The notes beneath the pieces were generated by a model, which did no database searches, was not told the origin of the DNA, and saw only the letters and a program-made list of their open reading frames with translations. Positions 1-4,689 of a stretch of 5,368 nucleotides of DNA are shown in pieces. Source of the stretch: Deltaproteobacteria bacterium (GTDB lineage: Bacteria > Desulfobacterota > Desulfarculia > Adiutricales > Adiutricaceae); the NCBI GenBank assembly GCA_031279525.1, contig JAITIH010000209.1:1-5368 (forward strand). The letters run 5' to 3'. The position numbers were made by a program, and so were the translations under genes. How positions within the stretch are numbered: the first letter of the stretch is position 1; every line of letters begins with the position of its first letter.

Positions 1-240
1 CCATGGAGCCCTCTTGGGTTAGGGCCGCCGCCATGGAGCCCTCTTGGGTTAGGGCCGCCGCCATGGAGCCCTCTTGGGTTAGGGCCGCCGCCATGGAGCC
101 CTCTTGGGCTTGAGCCGCCGTCATGGAGCCCTCTTGGGCTTGAGCCGCCGTCATGGAGCCCTCTTGGGTTAGGGCCGCCGCCATGGAGCCCTCTTGGGGT
201 AGGGCCGCCGCCATGGAGCCCTCTTGGGCTTGAGCCGCCG
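1..240 (-). repeat. 30-bp tandem repeat array, 8 units, in frame inside tatB
   Basis: Eight near-identical 30-bp units run from the left edge to 240, and the first bases of a decayed ninth (tcaaggagcc) follow at 241-250. On the plus strand every unit contains catggagccctcttgggg or a one-base variant, then a variable block, then gccgccg. The period is a multiple of three. On the minus strand each unit encodes ten residues: class A is AAALTQEGSM (one copy has P for T) and class B is TAAQAQEGSM. In protein order the classes are B, A(P), A, B, B, A, A, A. The three units nearest the window edge are identical, so the array probably continues outside. The near-perfect DNA identity points to recent expansion by slippage or unequal exchange. 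Confidence 0.97.
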
Positions 241-553
241 TCAAGGAGCCCTTAAACGGGTCGCCCGCGGGGCCGCCGACCGACTCGCCAACCGCGGCGA
301 ACTCATTAGCCACGTCTTTAAGCGAGCCGGCCTGATCGGAGAGCTTTTTTAGTTCCTGAACTTCCTTTTCCAGGTCTTTGACTTCTTTTTCCAGGGTATT
401 GGCGACGCTGTAGTACCAAAGCCGAAACTTCCGATAAAGCCCCCCCAAAAAGCGGGCCACCTCCGGTAGGCGCTCGGGTTTGACGACCAGCATGGTCACC
501 AGAGCGACCAAGAGGACCTCAGACCAGCCCACGCCAAAGCCCACTTCGCCCAC
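1..553 (-). CDS. tatB: TatB-like twin-arginine translocase subunit with a decapeptide-repeat tail (partial, C-terminus beyond window)
   Basis: Reading the minus strand from GTG at 551-553 gives an open frame of 184 codons to the window edge. Residues about 8-24 form one hydrophobic membrane helix (VGWSEVLLVALVTMLVV), followed by KPERLPEVARFLG, the hinge and amphipathic-helix start typical of TatA/TatB. Residues 53-71 have a leucine/valine heptad pattern (TLEKEVKDLEKEVQELKKL), as in the TatB cytoplasmic helix. The glutamate before the membrane helix (WSEVLL) matches the FSELLL of E. coli TatB, which favours TatB over TatA. From residue 105 the tail is eight decapeptide repeats. TatB, with TatC, binds twin-arginine signal peptides at the inner membrane. 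The usual hinge Gly-Pro is Lys-Pro here. A second GTG at 542-544 would give MGFGVGWSEVLLV, closer to the family N-terminus; the start is unresolved. The gene lies 5 or 14 bp after larB. A run of seven G (minus strand, 440-446) is a slippage-prone spot. No tatC is visible; it could lie beyond the edge. Confidence 0.82.
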   Translation of the reverse strand, partial: MGEVGFGVGWSEVLLVALVTMLVVKPERLPEVARFLGGLYRKFRLWYYSVANTLEKEVKDLEKEVQELKKLSDQAGSLKDVANEFAAVGESVGGPAGDPFKGSLTAAQAQEGSMAAALPQEGSMAAALTQEGSMTAAQAQEGSMTAAQAQEGSMAAALTQEGSMAAALTQEGSMAAALTQEGSM

Positions 554-558
554 CCGCC

Positions 559-1245
559 TTACTCGGCCAGAAGCTTTAAGATCCGGGCCGCCGCGCAGGC
601 CGCCCCGTAACCGTTGTCGATGTTCATGACCGTCACCCCCGGGGCGCAGCTGACCAGCATGCTAGACAGGGCGCTCTCCCCGCCCCGGGCCAGGCCGTAG
701 CCCACCGAGGTGGGGACGGCGACGATCGGCCTAGGGGTCAGCCCGCCTAGGACCGAGGCTAAAGCCGCGTCCAGCCCGGCCACCACTATTACGACGTGAT
801 GGGCGTTTATTTCCTCGATCTTCCCGTCCAGGCGCCAGATGCCGGCCACCCCGGCGTCCTCGTAGAGGGTGTGGCGGTAGCCTAGGTACGAAATGGTCCG
901 GGCCGCTTCCCGGACCACCGGGGCGTCGGCTGAGCCGGCCGAGACTAAGGCCACCCGCCCCAAGTCGCCCTGATCCGGCTGGGCCGCGGCGAAGGCGGTC
1001 CGGGAGATGGGCTCATAGTCGTATTTTTGGCGAAGGACTAAGGGGGCTTTCTCGAAAACTTCCGGCTCCAGCCGAGTGAAAAGAATGGGGCTATCCTGAA
1101 AGCGCTCCAATAAGTCCAAAAGAATCGGCCAGGGTTTGCCCTGGCAGAAAACGGCCTCGGGCAGGCCAATGCGCCCGCCGCGGCAGCAGTCGAACAAAAC
1201 CCCTTTGGATTTTTCTTTCTTCATGAAATTTCCGTTTCCGGCCAT
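559..1245 (-). CDS. larB: LarB, nickel-pincer nucleotide cofactor biosynthesis (PurE-related carboxylase/hydrolase)
   Basis: LarB carboxylates nicotinic acid adenine dinucleotide at C5 of the pyridinium ring and hydrolyses the phosphoanhydride, giving pyridinium-3,5-biscarboxylate mononucleotide and AMP. This is the first step to the nickel-pincer cofactor of lactate racemase (LarA) and relatives. The 228-residue product has the family's N-terminal pattern (FDCCRGGRIGLPEAVFCQGK, residues 18-37) and a PurE-like C-terminal domain: VSAGSADAPV (101-110), VAGLDAALASVLGG (155-168), VAVPTSVGYG (175-184) and SCAPGVTVMNIDNGYGAA (199-216). Cys200 in SCAPG is the probable covalent-catalysis cysteine, by its distance from the C-terminus compared with Lactobacillus LarB. 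The segment ahead of the FDCCRGGR motif is shorter than in many LarB proteins. The ATG at 1243-1245 has only GAGG three bases upstream; the in-frame ATG at 1222-1224 (MKKEKSKG) is an alternative start. No larC, larE or larA is in the window. The gene sits between glyA (45 bp) and tatB (5-14 bp). Confidence 0.9.
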   Translation of the reverse strand: MAGNGNFMKKEKSKGVLFDCCRGGRIGLPEAVFCQGKPWPILLDLLERFQDSPILFTRLEPEVFEKAPLVLRQKYDYEPISRTAFAAAQPDQGDLGRVALVSAGSADAPVVREAARTISYLGYRHTLYEDAGVAGIWRLDGKIEEINAHHVVIVVAGLDAALASVLGGLTPRPIVAVPTSVGYGLARGGESALSSMLVSCAPGVTVMNIDNGYGAACAAARILKLLAE

Positions 1246-1257
1246 TCGCCTCGCTTT

Positions 1258-1285
1258 GGGGCCGGCTAGCCCCCCGGCCTTTTTT
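1258..1285 (+). terminator. Terminator-like hairpin plus T-run reading on the plus strand, in the glyA-larB gap
   Basis: On the plus strand GGCCGG (1260-1265) and CCGGCC (1274-1279) form a perfect six-pair GC stem with an 8-base loop, followed at once by six T (1280-1285). This is the form of an intrinsic terminator, but no gene on the plus strand reads into it. On the minus strand the same stem is preceded, not followed, by the A-run, so it should not end glyA transcription. It might stop antisense transcripts, or be chance in GC-rich spacer DNA. Confidence 0.35.
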
Positions 1286-1290
1286 AGGCC

Positions 1291-2544
1291 CTAGAATTCC
1301 AGATTGGGGTAAAGGGGAAAAGCCTGGGTAAATTCTTCCACCCGCTGGCGGATTTTGTTGAGACGACCGTCCTCACCGTGATGGCGCAAGGCTTCGACGA
1401 TGAACTCGGCCACTTTGTCCATGTCCTCTTCCTTAAAGCCCCGGGTGGTCAGGGCGGCCGTCCCTAGCCTTAAGCCCGAGGTGATGGCGTAATTCTGGCG
1501 GTCGAAGGGCACGGCGTTCTTATTGGCCGTGATGCCGGCCTGGTCTAGGGCTTTTTCGGCGCAAGCCCCGGTGAGATTCTTGGACCTTAGGTCCACGAGG
1601 ATCAAGTGGGTGTCCGTGCCCCCGGAAACCAGCCGAAAGCCCGCGTCGATCAGGTTAACGGCCAGGCGCTGGGCGTTTTTGACGACCTGGCGCTGGTAGT
1701 CGATGAACTCGGGCTCTAAGGCCTCGCCTAAGGCCGCGGCTTTGGCGGCCACGACGTGCATGAGCGGCCCGCCCTGAACGCCCGGGAAAATCTGGTCGTC
1801 GATGAGCTTAGCCAAGCTTTTCCGGCAGAGGATTAGTCCGCCTCGGGGGCCCCTTAAGGTTTTATGGGTCGTGGTGGTCACTATGTCGGCTTTGGGGATG
1901 GGCGAGGGAAAAAGCCCGGCCGCGACCAGCCCGGCGAAGTGGGCCATGTCCACCATAAGAAAGGCTTTGGCCCGGTCGGCCACTTCCCGGAACTTGTCGA
2001 AATCGATGACCCTGGGGTAGGCCGAGCCGCCGGCGATGATCATCTTGGGCCTTCCGGCCTCGGCTTTGGCGGCCAACTCGTCGTAATCGATAAGCTCGGT
2101 GTCCTCGCGGACCCCGTAAAACTCGGTTTTGAAAAGCCGTCCGGAAAAGCTGACCGGAGCCCCGTGGGTCAGGTGTCCGCCGTGAGCCAGGCTCATGCCT
2201 AAAATCGCGTCTCCTGGCTGTAGGACTGAAAAAAAAGCGGCCATATTGGCCGAAGATCCGCAGTGAGGCTGAACGTTAACGTGCTCGCAGCCAAAAATTT
2301 TCCGGACCCGGGCCTGACAGAGCGATTCCAACTCGTCGGCGTTCTCGCAGCCGCCGTAATAACGGTTGCCCGGATAGCCTTCGGAGTATTTGTTGGTGAA
2401 AACCGAGGCCCCTATCCTCAAGACGGCCTCGGAGACGAAATTCTCAGAGGCGATCATCTCCAACTTGAAACGCTGGCGCCTTAGTTCCTTACGCAAAATT
2501 GCCATCAACTGAGGATCTGGGCAATTATCGGCTGTGAGCGGCAT
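1291..2544 (-). CDS. glyA: Serine hydroxymethyltransferase
   Basis: GlyA is a cytosolic PLP enzyme that interconverts serine plus tetrahydrofolate with glycine plus 5,10-methylene-tetrahydrofolate, the main source of one-carbon units. The 417-residue product has the usual bacterial length. Visible family motifs are LEMIASENFVS (28-38), NKYSEGYPGNRYYGGCE (51-67), NVQPHCGSSANM (90-101), VDMAHFAGLVAAG (198-210, with the Asp and His that contact PLP), TTTTHKTLRGPRGG (223-236, Lys228 being the PLP Schiff-base lysine) and TSGLRLGTAALTTRGF (355-370). The last motif has Ala-Ala where many family members have Pro-Ala (GTPAVTTRGF). The ATG at 2542-2544 is preceded by AGGA (2553-2556) with an 8-base spacer, which supports this start. 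The stop is TAG at 1291-1293. It follows rpiB by 134 bp, an order known from deltaproteobacterial fabF-rpiB-glyA clusters. All catalytic motifs are intact, so it should be active. Confidence 0.97.
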   Translation of the reverse strand: MPLTADNCPDPQLMAILRKELRRQRFKLEMIASENFVSEAVLRIGASVFTNKYSEGYPGNRYYGGCENADELESLCQARVRKIFGCEHVNVQPHCGSSANMAAFFSVLQPGDAILGMSLAHGGHLTHGAPVSFSGRLFKTEFYGVREDTELIDYDELAAKAEAGRPKMIIAGGSAYPRVIDFDKFREVADRAKAFLMVDMAHFAGLVAAGLFPSPIPKADIVTTTTHKTLRGPRGGLILCRKSLAKLIDDQIFPGVQGGPLMHVVAAKAAALGEALEPEFIDYQRQVVKNAQRLAVNLIDAGFRLVSGGTDTHLILVDLRSKNLTGACAEKALDQAGITANKNAVPFDRQNYAITSGLRLGTAALTTRGFKEEDMDKVAEFIVEALRHHGEDGRLNKIRQRVEEFTQAFPLYPNLEF

Positions 2545-2552
2545 GCTGAATA

Positions 2553-2556
2553 TCCT
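2553..2556 (-). promoter_or_regulatory. Ribosome binding site of glyA
   Basis: AGGA on the minus strand ends 8 bases before the glyA ATG. It is the only purine-rich Shine-Dalgarno match at a suitable distance and supports the MPLTADN start. I saw no clear promoter or terminator in the rest of the rpiB-glyA spacer. That spacer holds a patchy stretch rich in gcgaac/gcgag words at about 2632-2660 and the 10-base palindrome atcgatcgat near 2604-2613. Confidence 0.6.
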
Positions 2557-2678
2557 GGACGAAAAGCGCGGCTTTAACGAAACTTTAAACGGCCCTTTCG
2601 ACTATCGATCGATTGCGCGAGGTCGGCTAGCCAGCGACGCGAGCGAACGAACTAGCGAACCGGGCGGGGAAATGCCAA

Positions 2679-3119
2679 TCAATTGAATAAAGAAAGGCGC
2701 CCCTGATGCCGGCCGCCCTCGAAGGGGGTGGACAAAAAGACCTCCAAAATGGATAAGGCCAAGTCCGGCCCCAAAAGCCTTTGGCCTAAAGTCAAAATGT
2801 TGGCGTCGTTGTGGGCTCGGGCCAGGCGGGCCATGGCCTCGTTGGAGCAGTTGGCCGCCCGGACGTTCCGGAACCGATTGGCGGCCATGGACATGCCAAT
2901 GCCCGTGCCGCAGACTAAAACGCCGTAATGGGCCGACCCGTTTTGAATCAGCTGGGAAACCTCGGCGGCCACGATGGGGTAATCGATCCGCTCGGTGCCC
3001 TCAGGGACCCCGGCGTCGATGAACTGGAAACCAAGGCGAATTAGTTGGTCCCGAATGATAAGCTTAAAATCCAAACCCGCGTGATCGGAGCCTATGGCCA
3101 CCATGTTTTCCACTGACAT
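2679..3119 (-). CDS. rpiB: Ribose-5-phosphate isomerase B
   Basis: RpiB interconverts ribose-5-phosphate and ribulose-5-phosphate in the non-oxidative pentose phosphate pathway. Some LacAB/RpiB-family members act on allose-6-phosphate or galactose-6-phosphate instead. The 146-residue product matches family length and carries IGSDHAGLDFK (9-19, Asp12 and His13), a substrate-binding and catalytic loop CGTGIGMSMAANRF (70-83, Cys70 being the expected catalytic base), RAHNDANILTLGQR (101-114, His103) and FEGGRHQGR (133-141, Arg137 for phosphate). These agree with E. coli RpiB, supporting the R5P isomerase role. The ATG at 3117-3119 is chosen because AAAAAGG lies upstream, but its spacing is long (about 11 bases). 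The in-frame ATG at 3102-3104 (MVAIGSDH) aligns better with the E. coli start and is a real alternative. The upstream region is the repeat-bearing gap rather than fabF itself. It is probably the first gene of the rpiB-glyA-larB-tatB unit. Confidence 0.95.
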   Translation of the reverse strand: MSVENMVAIGSDHAGLDFKLIIRDQLIRLGFQFIDAGVPEGTERIDYPIVAAEVSQLIQNGSAHYGVLVCGTGIGMSMAANRFRNVRAANCSNEAMARLARAHNDANILTLGQRLLGPDLALSILEVFLSTPFEGGRHQGRLSLFN

Positions 3120-3154
3120 AACCCACCAACCTTTTTAACCAGCCCATTTATCCA

Positions 3155-3199
3155 TTTATGTCCAAAGAGCTTATGTCCAAAGAGCTTATGTCCAAAGAG
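3155..3199. repeat. Three tandem 15-bp repeats in the rpiB leader
   Basis: The unit yttatgtccaaagag (plus strand) occurs three times without a gap at 3155-3169, 3170-3184 and 3185-3199. Copies two and three are identical, and copy one differs only at its first base. The array lies 36-80 bases upstream of the rpiB ATG. On the transcript strand the unit reads ctctttggacataag. It could be a protein-binding array, part of the mRNA leader, or simple slippage. Confidence 0.93.
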
Positions 3200-3260
3200 C
3201 GCTTGGCGCGAAAATTCGCTATTTCCAAAGGCCGCTTTCCAATGGCCACTTGTAACAAAA

Positions 3261-3288
3261 AATACAACAAATAAAATACTACTTTCAA
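3261..3288 (-). promoter_or_regulatory. Possible sigma-70 type promoter for the rpiB unit
   Basis: On the minus strand TTGAAA (3283-3288, five of six bases of the -35 consensus) is followed after 16 bases by TGTATT (3261-3266, four of six bases of the -10 consensus), inside the most A+T-rich stretch of the window. Transcription would start near 3254 and give a leader of about 135 bases containing the three 15-bp repeats. In such A+T-rich DNA chance matches are common, so this is a weak call. Confidence 0.3.
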
Positions 3289-3486
3289 TAAAAGCGTCTT
3301 TCATTAAGAAGCGCGTTCTATCAAATAACGCTTTTAACGAAAGACTTATTTTTATCAAAAGGCGACTTTCGGGAAATAGCTATTTTTTTTAAAAACAACT
3401 TTTATCGAGAGCTTTAAGTGCCTATGCGTCTTAATTTCGCCAAAGAAACTTGTTTCCCTTTAAGTCTTAGTTTCTCTCAAGAACCC

Positions 3487-3535
3487 TAGCTTAACCTCTA
3501 AGCTTTAATCTCGCTAAAGGCTTATAGCTTAACCT
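3487..3535. repeat. 11-bp direct repeat flanking a short inverted repeat
   Basis: TAGCTTAACCT occurs exactly at 3487-3497 and 3525-3535. Between the copies, TAAGCTTTA (3499-3507) can pair with TAAAGGCTTA (3515-3524) around a 7-base loop, with one bulged G. The arrangement is direct repeat, hairpin, direct repeat. It may be a regulatory or decayed repeat element; nothing identifies it further. Confidence 0.5.
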
Positions 3536-3618
3536 ATCGGCCCTATTTCGCCAAATAGCCTTGCGGCCGGCCAGACTATTTTAGCCCTCTGGCCCTAAAA
3601 AATCTAAACTTTATCCAC

Positions 3619-3649
3619 GCTCGCCAAATAGCCAGCGAGCTTCGGCGAG
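3619..3649. repeat. Overlapping alternative hairpins downstream of the MBL gene
   Basis: GCTCGC (3619-3624) pairs with GCGAGC (3635-3640), while the overlapping CTCGCC (3620-3625) pairs with GGCGAG (3644-3649). The two 6-bp stems share an arm and exclude each other. On the minus strand a run of six T (3597-3602) comes about 16 bases after the stem, too far for a standard intrinsic terminator. The sequence TCGCCAAATAGCC inside it (3621-3633) is an exact copy of 3548-3560. Confidence 0.45.
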
Positions 3650-3754
3650 AGGGCCTTCGCCCATGGGCTTTAACTTAGCCATTCGGCCGTTTAAGCCAGA
3701 GCGGATTTTCGCCTTAAAGCCAAATTTGACGAAACGCGGCCCCGTTAAAGCCCT

Positions 3755-4672
3755 TTATTTAAGCTCTTTGTCCCAGACGTAGCTTAATCCTTGACCCGCG
3801 GCGGGGCCCTTTTTCACCTGGCCTAAACTCGGGAAAGGCAAGTGAGCCCCGGCCACCAGGTAGCCGCGCTCAGCCGCCTCGCCTAAAACCTTGGCCCTAG
3901 TCTCTTTGGCCTTTTGGGGGTCCACGTCGTAGGTCATGGTCACGTCGGGCCGGGCGAACTGGAGAAGATAGGCGTGGACGACGTCGCCCCAGGCCAAAAA
4001 CTCTAGATCCCCGGATTCGAAGAGAAAGCCCACGTGGCCCGGGGTGTGGCCGTAAAGCTCGACGGCCTTGACCCCCGGCTTAATCTCCTGGCCCGGCTCA
4101 AAGGTTTTGTAGCGGCCGGCCTTAATATAAGGGGCCAGCTTTTCCGCGGCGTTTTGGCCGCGGCCGCCGGCTCCATCTTTTAGCCAATACTGATCCTCCA
4201 CAACGCTGGCCCAGACCGTGGCTTTGGGAAAAACGGGGTTAGGCCCGGCCAAGAGGCCGTTCACGTGATCCCCATGAAAATGGGTGAGCAAGACGTCGGT
4301 CGCCTCCTCGCCGGAAAACCCGGCCTTTTCCAGGGTTTTGGCCATGTCGGCCTGGCCTAGGCCGGCGTCCACCACGAAAAGCCCGGCCGGGCTTTTGATC
4401 AGGAAAAAGCTAACGTAACTGGTTAAGGAGGTTTTGTCCAGCTCGGGGCTGGGGCTGGCTAGTTTAGCGATCTCTTGGGCGCTTAAGCCCTTAACTATGG
4501 AAAAGTCGAGTCGGCCCAACCGGTCGGCGATGGCGTAAATGGCCAAGTCGCCGTAAGTCTTGCGGTAGACCCCTTCGGCGACGTAGCCGTCGGCCGGGCC
4601 GTCGGTGGCCCAGGCGATCCCAGAGGCCGGGGCGACCATAGCCAAAAGAACGAAGATAAAGGCGAAGCGCAC
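3755..4672 (-). CDS. Exported metallo-beta-lactamase-fold hydrolase
   Basis: The 305-residue protein has a Sec-type signal peptide: a short basic start (MR), a hydrophobic core about residues 3-20 and an A-W-A site, so cleavage after Ala22 is likely and the enzyme should act in the periplasm. The mature part has a full binuclear metal site of the MBL superfamily: THFHGDH (His131, His133, Asp135, His136), GHTPGH (His213), AWGDVVH (Asp230 bridging) and AGAHLPFP (His277). Length and motif spacing resemble the AHL-lactonase/hydrolase group rather than true beta-lactamases or glyoxalase II, but the substrate (lactone, ester, phosphoester or thioester) cannot be read from sequence. The start is GTG (4670-4672) with a very strong Shine-Dalgarno, AAGGAGG, five bases upstream. 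It begins 17 bp after the fabF stop, so it is probably co-transcribed with fabF. The 635-bp gap after it suggests it ends that operon. Confidence 0.9.
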   Translation of the reverse strand: MRFAFIFVLLAMVAPASGIAWATDGPADGYVAEGVYRKTYGDLAIYAIADRLGRLDFSIVKGLSAQEIAKLASPSPELDKTSLTSYVSFFLIKSPAGLFVVDAGLGQADMAKTLEKAGFSGEEATDVLLTHFHGDHVNGLLAGPNPVFPKATVWASVVEDQYWLKDGAGGRGQNAAEKLAPYIKAGRYKTFEPGQEIKPGVKAVELYGHTPGHVGFLFESGDLEFLAWGDVVHAYLLQFARPDVTMTYDVDPQKAKETRAKVLGEAAERGYLVAGAHLPFPSLGQVKKGPAAGQGLSYVWDKELK

Positions 4673-4677
4673 GTTAG

Positions 4678-4684
4678 CCTCCTT
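4678..4684 (-). promoter_or_regulatory. Strong ribosome binding site for the MBL hydrolase
   Basis: AAGGAGG on the minus strand, five bases before the GTG start, fits within the 17-bp gap after the fabF TAA. It decides the GTG start at 4672 and implies efficient translation independent of, or coupled to, fabF. Confidence 0.85.
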
Positions 4685-4689
4685 TTAGC

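Larger units (their letters stand above)
3120..3754. other. 635-bp non-coding interval between the MBL hydrolase gene and rpiB
   Basis: No credible gene was found on either strand. The only long frame (minus strand 3092-3358, 88 codons) overlaps the rpiB start, has a lone unsupported start, and contains a stutter FGHKLFGHKLFGHK that is just the 15-bp DNA repeat translated. Composition changes sharply: 3241-3300 has only 16 G or C in 60 bases by hand count, against GC-rich flanking genes. The interval is full of recurring short words (ctttaa/ttaaag, tcgccaaa, agcttaac). It probably contains the end of the fabF-MBL transcript and the promoter and leader of the rpiB unit. I found no clean intrinsic terminator directly after the MBL stop codon. 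Confidence 0.7.

Noticed and set aside
1..110. Plus-strand frame reading MEPSWVRAA repeats, with gccgccatgg resembling a Kozak site
   Set aside because: The frame is broken by TGA in the class B repeats, the Kozak context is irrelevant in bacteria, and the minus-strand frame continues into a recognisable TatB domain.
1..240. CRISPR array
   Set aside because: The units are contiguous 30-bp repeats with no unique spacers and they encode in-frame peptide.
559..1245. PurE (phosphoribosylaminoimidazole carboxylase mutase)
   Set aside because: The C-terminal domain is PurE-like, but the N-terminal RxGxPE...GK pattern and the SCAPGV...NIDNGYGAA ending are those of LarB, and the protein is longer than PurE.
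1802..2484. Plus-strand open frames opposite glyA
   Set aside because: They are shadows of a complete, motif-rich glyA on the other strand, a common effect in GC-rich genes.
3092..3358. Minus-strand 88-codon frame overlapping the start of rpiB
   Set aside because: It overlaps rpiB by 28 bases, its repeated FGHKL motif is only the 15-bp DNA repeat read in frame, its composition is unlike the other proteins here and it has no recognisable domain.
3619..3640. Intrinsic terminator of the fabF-MBL operon
   Set aside because: The stem is only six pairs and the T-run comes about 16 bases later, so it does not have the standard form; kept only as a hairpin.
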